Below are positions 46,355 to 57,363 of a DNA stretch of 64,000 nucleotides, one piece after another. The stretch comes from Brasenia schreberi (lineage: Eukaryota; Streptophyta; Magnoliopsida; Nymphaeales; Cabombaceae). The stretch covers positions 29,752,501 to 29,816,500 of the forward strand of contig JAYKKT010000090.1 of assembly GCA_036023115.1 (NCBI GenBank). Direction: 5' to 3'. The notes beneath the pieces were generated by a model. The model was not told the origin of the DNA. It made no database searches and saw only the letters and a program-made list of their open reading frames with translations. Positions within the stretch are counted from its first letter, which is position 1, and each line of letters begins with the position of its first letter. The position numbers and the translations under genes were made by a program.

Positions 46355-49334
46355 CTGCATTATCATCACAACAAAGTCCTTTACGTTATAGTTAAAGAAG
46401 AACTCTTCGTATCTTAATGCATGCCCTTGATTTGCTCAGTGATTAATGGTGCACTGCCATGAAAGTTAAGGGGTTGGCTCAAAGAACGTTCAGATCAGAG
46501 GTCACGAGTTCGATATAGAATGTTTGGAATAAGAAGCTCGTTTTTACAAGAGAGAACGAATGATGCAAAATCACATACAACTTCTATTTGATACAGAAGG
46601 AGCCAAGGATTCTCTAGCTAGAGGATTGACTAAAGAACCTTCAAGTAGAAGGTCATGAGTTCGACATGGGTCAGCCGTGCGACAGGGTCTAAAAGGAAAA
46701 AACATGCAAAGTTACATTAAAAAAATATCAAGCAAACTTGGTTTCACCTTCGACGTAGGACTTGAAGAAGTCACGGTAGGTTCCCCCAATCTTCCTCCTT
46801 AATGCACCATACTGTCATTTACAAGGACCAAATAACATAAAGTCAACAATACAAACACGGTGAAAAATCATATCATGTTCACCATGCTCACTCATTATTT
46901 TTCAATGACATGAATATAATTTAAATTTTTTAAAAAAAATTAAAAAGTATGAATAATATTGTCATTATTTTAAAAAAAAATGATAGAACATAAGTTCACC
47001 CTGCAAAAATGCATTTTTCACATCAAGTTGCCATAATTTCCAATTCCTCTGAGCAGCGATACTAATAATAACTCGTATAGACGTAAGCTTCACTACTGGT
47101 GCAAATGTTTCCTCATAATCTATCCCATATTCTGACTATATCCACGAGCTACTAGCCTTGCTTTATACCTTTCCAGAGATCCATCCGCCCTGTATTTTAT
47201 TGTATACACCCATTTACATGATACTGCCTTTCTGTCTTTTGGTAAATCACTAAGTTCCCAAGTTTGATTCTTTTTCAATGCTTGAATTTGAGATTTTATG
47301 GCTTCAATCCACTACTTATGCTTGGATGCTTCATAATAGTTCTTCGGAATTTGATGTATCTCAGCCGTTAGCACAAAATTGTAATAGCTTTCTGATAATT
47401 TATTATAGGAAATGAATATAGAAATCGGATACTTACAGCATGATCTCTTGCCTTTTCTGAGTGCTATAAGAATATCTGAGTCATCTAGATTCTTATCACC
47501 TGTTTCTTCCACTGTTTCATCTAAATCAGTTATTGTTTCTCCCCCTTGATTCATACTCTCTATCTGACTGTTACTAAATATATTTCTCTCCCCCTTTTTG
47601 TATACTAACATTATATTTTCTTTTGTTGGTTGATCTATTCTCATAAAAGATCTTTCTTCCTCAAATTCTTCATTAGTAATAATTCTTGGTAGAACTGTCT
47701 CTTCAACATTAGTCTTCGACACATCATTTGAGTTTCTGTAATATGGAATAGTTTCGAAGAAAGTCACATCCATAGAAACATATTTTCTATGAGAACTAGG
47801 ATCATAACAGACATATCCTTTCTTTTCACAAGAATACCCAATAAAAATATATTTAGTTGCCCTTGGATCAAGTTTATCTCTGAACTGTTGATGTACATGT
47901 ACATAATATATACAACCAAATATTCTAGGAATGAGATGAAATGGACTATCTTCAGGTTTAATCACTTTAAATGGAGACTTCCCCCCAAGGATCATAGTAG
48001 GAATTCTATTCATAATGTATACTACTGTAAGAATAGCTTCCGGCCAAAAATACTTTAGAATATTGTATTCAAGGAGTAATGTTCTAGCAATTTCCAAGAT
48101 ATGACGATTCTTTCTTTCTGCCACCCCATTCTGCTGGGGGTATAAACACATGATGTCTGATGGATAATACCCTGAGACTGAAGATATGATCTCAACTGAA
48201 TATTACAGAATTCTCCCCCATTATCTGATCTGAAAGTTTTAATAGTATAATCAAACTGAGTCTTAATAAGATTATGAAATAGAGAAAAAATTGTGGGTAT
48301 TTCTGTTTTGGACTTCATGAGATAAACAAAGGTAAGTCTCGAAAAATCATCAATAAAAATAACAAAATATTTAAAATCTCCCAAAGAAGGTATCGCATAG
48401 GGTCCCCAAACATCTTAATGTATTAATTCAGAAGGAACATCCACAGATCATAGGAACATGGTCAGCGTTAAACCAATCTCTTAAAACGAGCCAACTATAA
48501 ATCCAACCAATATACGGAGAAGATTTAGAGAAACAGGTAGATTTAATTGATCGACAAAGTTAAATATTTAAGAAAAATACAAAATTAAAAGAAACTGGTG
48601 ATCGAGTTTCCAAAATTTTGAAACGAGCCAACGACTCGAGTAGGGGTTTTCAGCTGTTCTTGACTAACCATCTTGGATATGTTCAGCTTGTTAGCTCATA
48701 GAAGGTAAGCAAACATGAACTAGATGCGAGCCAAGTTAGAGGAGTAGAACAAGAGCATGTTATTAAAGTAAAGAATGTAATCTTTTGACATAATTTTCAG
48801 TATACATTTTGTTAGAATTTTATCTTTTTGAAGAAAAAAATGTGGCAAATTAGAAATTTGTGATACCCATCAAACAAATTTGCAACACTGATTTTAATGT
48901 GTATATATAATATATAATATTATATATAATCGCATCTACTTAATTAAACGAGTTAATACAAGCCAACCTAGCCAAATATGAATTTCAACTCCACCCACCT
49001 GTTCTCTGCTCATCCGGCCGCCGGACCTGGTTGCTTCCCTTGCTTCGTCCAACAGGATGGCATCTTCCGTCGATCGCACTTGTGCAAAATCAAGTGCATC
49101 GGTGACTCTCCCGAACAAAGATTGCTTTGATCCCTTCTTCTCTTCGTTGCTTGAATCCTTATTGCTGTTGTTTGCCATCTGCGCAGAAATTCTGCCGGTT
49201 CTTTGCCTCACCTGATGCCTCCAGACCCCGTTCACCACCGTCCTGTTGTTGAACAGTACCTTCGAGCACGGCGAGCTGAGCCTGTAAGAGGAAGAAGAAG
49301 AAGGAGAAGAAAGAGTCATGGCTTGTGCGGCCAT
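46185..49334 (-). CDS. Conserved plastid-type small protein with C-x2-C...H-x2-C motif
   Basis: The exons are 49334-48999, 46811-46748 and 46354-46185. Phases fit exactly (112 codons, 21 codons plus 1 nt, 170 nt) and give 189 residues ending in TGA. The start is the ATG at 49334. The first 55 or so residues are Ser/Arg-rich and acid-poor ([20 protein letters not shown]), typical of a chloroplast transit peptide. The mature part carries [55 protein letters not shown] and GRYVHVACL. The C-x2-C and H-x2-C pairs suggest a small zinc site. I recall similar proteins throughout plants but not a firm name or function. There are no lesions despite a 2.2-kb intron 1 with a Copia insertion. It is probably functional. 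Confidence 0.88.
46460..46700 (+). mobile_element. Two SINE-like units in intron 2 of the plastid-type gene
   Basis: Unit 1 has an A-box-like TGGCTCAAAGA (about 46475) and the B-box GAGTTCGATAT (about 46506). Unit 2 has GGATTGACTAAAGAACC (about 46622) and GAGTTCGACATGGG (about 46659). Both share the CAAAGAAC/TAAAGAACCTTCA...GTCA.GAGTTCGA arrangement, so they look like two copies of one tRNA-derived family, antisense to the gene. Confidence 0.5.
46748..46811 (-). CDS. Plastid-type protein, exon 2
   Basis: The 64 nt encode [20 protein letters not shown] and E. The acceptor is ATGACAG and the donor GTGAAA. Confidence 0.9.
46977..48440 (-). mobile_element. Copia pol fragment in intron 1 of the plastid-type gene
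   Basis: In element order, 48384-48055 holds the integrase core ([35 protein letters not shown]). 48151-47312 continues with [39 protein letters not shown] and the [13 protein letters not shown]-terminal region. About 47330-46977 begins RT ([26 protein letters not shown]-type sequence, interrupted). DDE residues are visible. A frameshift separates the integrase halves. Gag, most of RT, RNase H and LTRs are absent, so this is an internal fragment. Confidence 0.9.
48441..48998. other. Intron 1 of the plastid-type gene, proximal part
   Basis: It contains a TATATAATATATAAT run (48901-48925). No other feature. Confidence 0.5.
48999..49334 (-). CDS. Plastid-type protein, exon 1
   Basis: It encodes the putative transit peptide and the [34 protein letters not shown] block. 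The donor is GTGGGTGG. The frame remains open four codons before the ATG but without another ATG. Confidence 0.88.
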
Positions 49335-49382
49335 TTTCCCGATCACTGACGGTAGATGATGGCCACTGCAGAGAGTGAGGAG

Positions 49383-49392
49383 GATTTATATG
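49383..49392 (-). promoter_or_regulatory. TATA box of the plastid-type gene
   Basis: The minus strand reads CATATAAATC about 50 bases before the ATG at 49334, which implies a short 5' UTR. No other element is named. Confidence 0.55.
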
Positions 49393-50139
49393 GGACTGGT
49401 TGCTCGCCTTTGAGTGGCCTTTGAAGATTTGTTGGTTCTGCATGAGACCTGTGGCTGATGAAATCCTACGTAGCGAGTTCTCCGATGCAGGATTCGTAAG
49501 ACGAGGATCTGTATTTCCTGTGGTTGATGGCCATCTACGTGGTTTTGCCATCACCAGAATGCCAGTGTGAAAACATGTGGAGTCACTACAGTTGGTATGA
49601 TTCGATATTGGCCGTTGATTTAGTCACATCAACATCTGAATGGACGGTGTAGATTGGGTGACAGATACGCTTGTTCTTCAAATGTGCATCATACACTTGT
49701 TTGGACGCAGAGAGAGGTCTCTCTGACTCCCAGGGTGGTACGACTTCAATAAAACTTATTTTCAAACATATATCAACGTTTTGTTTACATGAACTCACGT
49801 CTACAAAATATATATATATATATATATAAAGAGAGAGTGATTGTATCATGTCTACTATTAAAATGCAATTATGATTGTAATAATATTATTTTATATTTTT
49901 TAAATTACATTCCATATCATTCAGGTCATCAAGCTTTTTCTCTCAAAGAGTAATATCAAATTAATTCAATATTATGTTGTCACATGGACCATTCATTACA
50001 AGCTACACTTGGCCTAAAAGCGCAAATAATATGCTACCCCATGCTTCAACTCACATCACCCCTTTCCCCACTTCTTAGCATCCCTTTGATGGTAAAACAT
50101 CCTACACGACATAGTATCCTGTCATCGGAGGCCAGCCAG
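49393..50139. other. Upstream intergenic region
   Basis: A short TATATA run with GAGAGA lies at 49807-49837. Nothing else recognised. Confidence 0.5.
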
Positions 50140-50302
50140 GCGACTGCTAGACAATGGCTGCCCATCGGAAACCCCGGTGATGGCAGGGAACCCGCATTCC
50201 CTCAGCCCGATCTCTCTTCCATTGTTGACTACGCCCTAGAAACGACACTTGTCTTGCAAAGGTGCGACTGCTAGACAATGGCTGCCCATCGGAAACCCCG
50301 GT
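50140..50302. repeat. Exact 39-bp direct repeat, 124 bp apart
   Basis: Positions 50140-50178 and 50264-50302 both read GCGACTGCTAGACAATGGCT followed by GCCCATCGGAAACCCCGGT without mismatch. The sequence between is unique and GC-rich relative to its surroundings. Confidence 0.93.
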
Positions 50303-50684
50303 TCTGAATCGGTTTCCAAAACACACGAATTGTAACCAATTCCAGTTACCATTCTGGGCCGATTCTATCGGTTCCAAAGGTGCCATGGCTACCCGTACCT
50401 GTGTTGTGACATACTCTCAGGCGAGTTCGTACGATTTACCCTAAACACGACGCCAACCGCCCAGGGGTGAAGCAGGTTGGGTCACTGTGTTGTCGGGTCG
50501 AGATCGCCATCTAGATCTTAGACAAGCTACAAGTCATATTGGAGGCACTATGACGCTTCCCTAATTTTTAATCAATATAGCATGAAATAAAATATAGATT
50601 TGCCTAGTTGAACCTTTAAATCTGACTTACTTTGTTGGCAAAGTTGACTCCTTTAAGGTTTGAATATATATCTTAGTCCGAAGA
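50303..50684. other. Intergenic, no gene seen
   Basis: GGTTC/CGGTT phrases follow the direct repeat. Nothing coding. Confidence 0.5.
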
Positions 50685-50818
50685 TCTTTTTTTTTACAAG
50701 AGGAGGCCAAAGCTTAACACACACCCCATATGTGCACGCACCCCCTGGGAGTTGAACTCCCCACCAACAGCATCAGCGCCAAGGCACACTGCCGTTGAGC
50801 TAACGCTTTGGTTGCACC
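50685..50818 (-). mobile_element. tRNA-derived SINE, minus strand
   Basis: On the minus strand an A-box TAGCTCAACGG (50792-50802) and a B-box GGAGTTCAACTCC (50748-50760) are at tRNA-like spacing. Their surroundings (GCACTGCCGTT..., GCGCTGATGCTG) also look tRNA-like. The 3' end runs into a CTCTTGTAAAAAAAA tract at about 50685-50700, the expected A/T-rich tail. This is the clearest SINE in the window. Confidence 0.78.
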
Positions 50819-51839
50819 GACTCCTTAATTTAACAATAAGTATTTATTTCCTCTGCCATTATGAGTCATTGGTGCATAATTAGTGCTCAATAATGCATTA
50901 GTATTATCGCCAAGGTGCATCTACGGGGCTCAAATTACCTCAAGGCTGTGGCTAGCGCAACGAGATGAACCAACCAACCAAAACCTGTTCATGGCTTGTT
51001 CGTCAACTCAAAATCTTGTTTTGGATCGGGTCATTAGACCGTCGGTGCTAAATCAAACACGAACTGAAATCGAACCCAAATGAAGCAGTTTGTTTTCAAA
51101 TAATTTATATCACGAACCAAGTATGAACGAGCTCATGACAAGCCGAACCAAGCCCAACCACAAACAGCTCGGTAATTTAGCCCCAAGAAGTAATGGCTCA
51201 CTTCTTGTCTAAAACTAAATTGCGCAGGCATGTTGATTGGGGTGTGTGTGTGAGAGGGAGAGAGAGGGAGGGGGGCTTTGGCAACTCTGGACTGGATCCA
51301 AGCTGAGGTGGTACAGAACCGGACCCGATCCACGTTCAGTAAGCGCTAACGACTAACGATTTCGAATTTTCTATTAAGTTGACGCCGACGTTGAAGTTAG
51401 TGCTGCCTGCAAATAAAGCAAGGCGGAGAACGAAAGGATGATAAAACCAAGGATCGTGCTTGCATTCCTCAGAGGAAGGACGAGACGCGTTCCTTCGGAG
51501 AGGGAATCGGTATTGGTGTGCCGAGGTCTCTTTCCTCTGCGTTCTTCGTCTCCTTACTCCCTGTCACGGAAGGAATTATCTCTTCCAATTTCGCTAAATG
51601 GCTTAGAAATGATAAACCTCAGTTTCCTTTCCTTCATATCTTGAACGGGTATTTTATATGATTCTATTTTTCTTGTTTTTGTTAGATCTCCAGTTGTTGG
51701 TTAATGATAGGCAGGTGAATTTTGATAGTTGGTGTTCAAATTTTGGATGAAATAGAGGGGTGATCGGTTCCCCGCGACAGTTGAGCTCATAATTTGGTTG
51801 CTTTATTGCTTGATTCTTTGAGAGGAAGGAAGTTGAATT
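50819..51839. other. Intergenic and upstream of the transporter gene
   Basis: 51000-51180 has degenerate GAACCAAGCCCAACC phrases of a decayed repeat. 51240-51275 is GT/GA-rich. The transporter's 5' UTR probably begins near 51400-51800. Confidence 0.45.
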
Positions 51840-54323
51840 ATGGAGAAGGTGAAATTCTTTCAAAGTCCATCTTTTTAGCATTTCCTTTTGTTGCTTTGAC
51901 TATTCGAAACGTAAATCTCTGTACTGACGAGTTTCATTGTCTTCATGGGATTTGGGATTCAAAGGGTAATAGAGCCGAAAAAGTGGTGATACCAGAGAGA
52001 TTTCAAATTGGCACAATTGGTGCGTTGTCTCTTTCGGTGATTTCATCTGTGTCGATCGTTATATGCAACAAGGCGTTGATTAGTTATCTTGGATTCAACT
52101 TCGGTGAGTTTTTACTTTTTAGAAGTTCAACAAAGAAGAGAAAAGGAAGAAATAGAAGGAAATTTTACCTCTCCGAAGTCAACTCCCATTTGTGCTCAAA
52201 TTGGCACAAAGTGCTTAATGCGTTTCATTTGATATTGGATTTGTTGGAACAATCCAATTTGTTTCCTTCTTGGTGTATTATCTATTTCGCTCTTTGGAGG
52301 TTTCCAAATGACCTATTTGGGGCCATGATCTCCAAACCTAACAAAGTCCCACTACGTTTTTAGATAGCATCGCTCGTGGTTTCTTTTTCTGCTAGTAGTT
52401 CATGTTGAGGTGATATTGTGTTTTTTCTATTCACAGCTACAACTTTGACGAGTTGGCATCTGCTGGTCACTTTCTTCTCCCTTCACGTGGCGTTATGGAT
52501 GGGATTATTTGAACATAAGCCTTTTGAGGCCCGAGTAGTTATTGGATTTGGCGTACTGAATGGAACCTCGATTGGACTTCTAAATCTTACGTTGGGTTTC
52601 AATTCTGTAGGTTTTTACCAGGTAAGCAAAGCTATCGATACTCATAGACATTCTAGATATTGAGGTTTGTATTTGTTCTTATTTCCCTTTAAGACTACCC
52701 TCTGTATCCATGTTTTGAGAACCCCGAGTGGAATCAGTACCTGATGGGAACTGCATGGATCAATAACTGGTGTACAACGATTCCTATTTTTGCATGACAT
52801 GATTTTGAATGTGGCTCCATTCATTGGAGTCGCTTACAAATTGTAGGAGCAGCAATTCCCAGATTCATTATAACTTTTTAGTTGGGCGTGCATCTTGTTG
52901 AAGAGTAGTCCTCACGGTACTTGCTTATGAAAGATACAATTATCCCTGAATTCATGATTTTTTGAAACTTGGCCTCCCTGGTCTTGATGTTGACCACTCT
53001 TCATGTGAACACTGTTGACACAAAAGGAAAATTTTACTTTCCATAAAATCTTATAATTCCTTTGATGCCTAGGCTATTTACCTGTTGTGTTACCAAGCTC
53101 GTGAGGCATTTTACTGGAATATTCTTCCTGGGAAAAGGCTTAGTTGTTGTTGTTGTTGTATTCTTCCTGGGGAAAAGCCTGAGATACTGCTGTCGTTGTC
53201 AGTGAAGCCTCTGGTTTTATGTATGCTGTCTAGGAACCTTGATGCCAATGTGAGATCAGGCTGAACTAGAAAATCAGAAGTTCATCTGTCAACGGAATTG
53301 GATCCATGAGTTGCATTTACTTTAATTCAAGAATGACAATGTTCTGGTTCTGCCATTTAGTTATGCACTTCTAAATTTATGGATTCGACTTACCAACCTG
53401 CACGCAGATGGCCAGTTATAGTATTTTAAGCAGGCAAACAAAACCAAACGGAGACAACTCCGTGCATATGTGGTTTTCACTTTCTTCTAGTTACCCTTTG
53501 TTATCAAAAAATGTGTTGATTTCATCTGTTAATATTTCTGCTCAAGACAAGATAGGAGCTGGGAAGAAGTCACCAACCTCATGTCTGTCTTCCCTGTGGA
53601 ACGCCTCATAACGTCCTTCAGCCCCTATAACTACCATATCTATCTGTCTCACTTTCCCTAATCTCATTAAGCAGCTTTAATGTACTTTTGCTAATTGGAA
53701 ATTGTTTGGACGGTATTTTAATCAAAACTTTTTGTTCAAGCCTTTATTTTTTCTTAACTTATAGATCCTTAAGTTTATATGAAGTTATAACATTGACGCT
53801 TTCAAAGTATTCTGACACTCGGAGTTAGGATTAATCAAGTCTATTATATTCTGCTGTTTGTTATGAAGCAGTTGTATGCTGGCAGTTGATTTACTTTTCC
53901 TCCATTGCCAAAAGAGAGTAAAGGAATTAGCAGGAGAAAATGAGATGAACTTTTGAGTAATTTGCTGGTGGCTGATCTAAAGTGTGTAGTCCCTTTCCAC
54001 GTGTTTGCAGTTTGTCAATCATCTTGATGCAACTGCAACCTTTCAACATTCAGCTTTCTGAAACCCCCTCATGTTTCAGGGTTGTTGGTTTATGTCTGTT
54101 TGTTTATAACTCTTCATGAAATTGTCATGTAAATAAGCAAGTGTCTAACTTACACTGAATAAACGCTTCTTAATTTTGAGAATTTCACAGCATTTTTATT
54201 GCACTGAACTCTGAGAATGGCATGACATTGATTTGGTTTTCGTATATTTGATCAGATGACAAAGTTAGCAATCATTCCATGTACTGTGCTCTTGGAGACC
54301 CTTTTCTTTGGGAAACAATTCAG
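51840..54323 (+). CDS. UDP-xylose transporter-like (UXT/NST-KT family), 5' half only
   Basis: Inferred exons are 51840-51848 (ATGGAGAAG), 51965-52103, 52437-52621 and 54256-54323. All junctions are GT-AG with matching phases. They spell ERFQIGTIGALSLSVISSVS, IVICNKALISYLGFNF, ATTLTSWHLLVTFFSLHVAL, FGVLNGTSIGLLNLTLGFNS, VGFYQ and MTKLAIIPCTVLLETLFFGK. This is the N-terminal part of the plant nucleotide-sugar/triose-phosphate translocator family, closest by eye to Golgi UDP-xylose transporters, which supply xylan and xyloglucan synthesis. Three hydrophobic segments are visible. The tiny first exon is inference, since no in-frame ATG precedes ERFQ in its own exon. The remaining exons are not in the window; after 54323 come only retroelements. 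Confidence 0.85.
52622..54255. other. Intron of the transporter gene
   Basis: At 53127-53161 it holds a stub of the RTE LINE tail (GGGAAAAGGCTTAGTTGTTG...). A nearby TTCTTCCTGGG.AAAAG phrase is duplicated around it, possibly its target duplication. Otherwise unremarkable. Confidence 0.6.
53127..53161 (+). mobile_element. RTE LINE tail stub
   Basis: CTGGGAAAAGGCTTAG followed by TTG units matches the last bases of the family's 3' end. TATTCTTCCTGGG occurs on both sides (from 53119 and 53158). Confidence 0.6.
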
Positions 54324-54842
54324 GTATTCCTATCAATTTCTGTTTTGTGTACTCCCTCTTTAACAAATGCTAATATGTTGTCGATCCAGAGTTCCAATAA
54401 GGAGGAGGGTTGCATTAGCAGCCGACGGAATCCTATCAAAACTCCGAAACCAACTGCTTGGGAGAGAATAGTATAGGACGGATTGACACTAGGAAGTCAT
54501 AACCTTCTAATAAACACCCCTTAGTGTGAGTAGAGGCTTGGTTAAGGTATAAAGTACTTAGTAGAATTCTTTTATTATCATATTATTCATATCTTTGTAA
54601 ATTTATGACAGTACTATTCAATAAACATTAAACAGAAGTTCAAATATCAACCCCATAGTTGTTTAAATCCTGCATAGCATGGGTTTAACTTGAAGTATGA
54701 TAAACCCTAGGCGTCCGTGTCAACATTCATCTTCATTTAAAATGACATACCAGATGCCTCGCTTCAGATTTCACAGATTTCTCTCATTGGAGATTAAGTT
54801 TATAACAATACTATTTAGTGAATGTAGTGACAGACTGATACT
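54324..54842. other. Transporter downstream/intron sequence
   Basis: A GAATGTAGTGACAGAC phrase at about 54819 recurs at about 54953 at the edge of the Copia relic. No coding content is visible. Confidence 0.45.
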
Positions 54843-55510
54843 CTAATTAAAAACTAAAATCGAGGAGAAAGTAATACTTATAAACACATCTGCAAGCTGA
54901 TACTCTGATTTTACAAACTGTAATACTAAATTGCCTTGTAGATGCTCTTCACGAATGTAGTGACAGACCATCTCGATATGCTTTGTATGCTCATGAAATG
55001 TATGACTGTTGACTATATACATAGCACTTTTGTTATTGTAGTACATGATTGGAGGAGTTTTTAATTATATGCTTAAATCGTGAAGTACTCGTCACAGCCA
55101 AAGAAAATTCAGTATCCGGTGGTAGAGTGTGTCATTCACATCACCACCCCAATTAACATCAGTATATGCGATGAATTGAGATAAATAGGAAGATAAAAAT
55201 ATTGTCTTGGTTGAGATTTGTCGAATATAATGAATAATTCTCATAACAACACTCATATGCATTGAGGTAGGTGCATATTTAAACTGACTTACAGTATGAA
55301 TGGTATAAGCAATATCTGGCCGTATTAGAGTAAGTTAAGTGCCCCAACCATCTATCTCTAAGGTGTAGGATCACTCAAAAGTTCATAATCAATTAGGCAC
55401 ATGTTCTGGTTGAATACCTCAGGTGTCTCAACAACTTTGTCATCTATAATTCCTGATCTAAGAACAATATTATTATTAAACTTAGGTTGAGATAAAAAGA
55501 AGCATATATC
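54843..55510 (-). pseudogene. Host Copia fragment, RNase H side
   Basis: The minus strand gives HTKHIEMVCHYIREEHLQGN and LVLQFVKSEYQLADVF (RNase H C-terminus). Further up it gives broken pieces of the RT-RNase H linker, up to 55510. Its upstream half resumes at 63889 after two insertions. It is the target into which the composite Copia element and the LINE inserted. Confidence 0.9.
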
Positions 55511-55908
55511 TGTAATGAAGTCTATGCTTCAATATAGTTGCGGAAGATCAACGAGTGGACAATACCACAAAGTAACAATCACAAGCCCTTAGAAAAGGGA
55601 ATAACCGAGAGCAATAAGTGCATGCAAAAAGGAGAATAAACAAAGCACAAGCTTGAATAAATAATCATTATTCATTAGCCATCAAAGGCTTAAATTTACA
55701 AGAGATTACAAGTGTATTTATAGAGAAAGAATGAGTGAAAGAGAGTGAGAGAGAGTGAGGGAGTAAAGAGAGAAGGGAGAGGGAAGAGAGGGGGGTTGGC
55801 TGCAGCCAGCCCCCAATGGCTATAATAGTAGCCGTTGGGGACCAGGGCCCCCAACGGCTAGTGGCCCCCTGGCCCGGGCCAGAGGGGCCCATACCCATTT
55901 TTCTAACA
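55511..55908 (-). repeat. Composite Copia, LTR a (3' LTR)
   Basis: 398 bp. It carries AATAAACAAAGCACAAGCTTG, a GAGAGTGAG-rich part and the CCCCAACGGCTA block. Plus-strand TTTATAG near 55717 corresponds to a CTATAAA TATA box in element orientation. Confidence 0.93.
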
Positions 55909-55921
55909 CCCCCCCTCAAGC
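55909..55921 (-). promoter_or_regulatory. Polypurine tract of the composite Copia element
   Basis: The minus strand reads GCTTGAGGGGGGG immediately before TGTTAGAAAAATGG, the start of LTR a. Confidence 0.9.
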
Positions 55922-55939
55922 TGCGAGTGAATATCAATC

Positions 55940-57330
55940 ATTCCCGCCCAGGCAAGGACTTTGAAATCGCCTCTCGTGGGAAGCCCCTCGGGTGAAGACA
56001 TCCGCTACTGGTGCGTTCCGAAGGGACGACTGTAGGTTATAAGGCCATCACTTTTCTCCTTGATAAAACGTACGATCAATCTCTATATGCTTGGTCTCGA
56101 TCATGAAAAATATCCCAGCCATTGTGTAGAGAATGCCGATCACCAACTACTTTATTATCACGGTAAAGTAGACCTGGAATCGGGATGTGAGCTTCATACT
56201 TGAAGACCGAGTCATAAGAGCCGTGATTTTCATCCATACCACAATTCCGGAGTATCAACAACTCCGACTAGTGCTCAATATTAAGCCAATCACTTCATGC
56301 TATGTGACAAAGACACTATTTGTTTCTTACTATCTCCAAACCAAATCAGTTCACTACCAAGATAAAGGCATAGTAACCCGACTCGAGTGCACCGCCCGAT
56401 TCGAGTGGAATCGACTGGCCAGTCAATCTGTCGTAGTCGAAAGTCTATTATGGCTACAAGAGCACTCAGTCCGAAATAGAAGCCTCATTTGAAATGGTTT
56501 GCCTTCACTATATACAGAAGATTATACGTTTAACAGCACATAATGAGTAGTCTCACTGTAGGATGACGTGCATGAACTGACTAACCACACATGCACAACA
56601 TAAAGTTATGTAAACCGGATGCGTACTAGCCCAAGATAAATCAGCTTTCCAACCAGTACTCTAGATAGCTTTGTCTAGATCCATCGAGTGCTAGTACCTC
56701 TAACTGCTTCCAATCCTGTCCATTTAGGTTCAAGACGTGCGCTCACCGTGGACTTGGTGCAATGCTAGTTTACCCTCGTTTTCCATTTCAGAAGATCCAA
56801 GATCATTGAGCAATTCCTTGGGACATATAAAGATGCCTTCGTCCGAGAGGTTAGGCAACCTCGTAATAATCATATTATCGACATAAAGAAGCAAGACAAC
56901 AATACCATTTTCTATTTTTAGTAAAAAGAGCGAGAATCATGAGCACCAGGAAGAGAATCCCAAACGATTCGATAGTGCTTGAAGTTTAGCAAACCAAGCC
57001 GAGTGCTTGTTTGAGACTATATATAAAGAGCCTTATGAAGACAACAAACCTTGTTGGTCCGACAAGTGTATCCCGAGGAGGACGCATATAAACTTCTTCT
57101 TCTTCTAACTCACCATTAAGGAAAACATTTTTAACATCAATTTGTGTAAGTGGCCATTGTCGAGTGGTTGCAATGACAAGAAGAGTTCGAATAGAGGTGA
57201 TGTGTGCAATGGAGGCAAAAGTTTCTTCATAATTAATACCATACTCCCGAGTGAACTCTTTTGTCACTCAGATCGAGCTTTGTACCGCTGGCTCAATAGA
57301 ACCATCGAAAGAGTCTTAATTTTATAAACC
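55940..57330 (-). pseudogene. Composite Copia RT and RNase H, decayed
   Basis: 57267-56986 encodes the RT start (EYGINYEETFASIAHITSIR, WPLTQIDVKNVFLNGELEEE, VYMRPPRD). Near 56880 the catalytic box reads YVDNMIIT, with the second Asp replaced by Asn. The end of RNase H is seen near 56110-56050 (KHIEIDRTFYQGEK). The pieces between are fragmentary, and about 0.7 kb of RT/RNase H is unreadable or deleted. No activity is expected. Confidence 0.85.
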
Positions 57331-57363
57331 CACATCTCGAGATACATAAAGCTTATCATTTTT

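Noticed and set aside
51794..52363. A single 189-codon uninterrupted transporter frame
   Set aside because: It reads through an intron on each side; the conserved transporter sequence occupies only 51965-52103 and continues in phase at 52437 after a GTGAGT donor.
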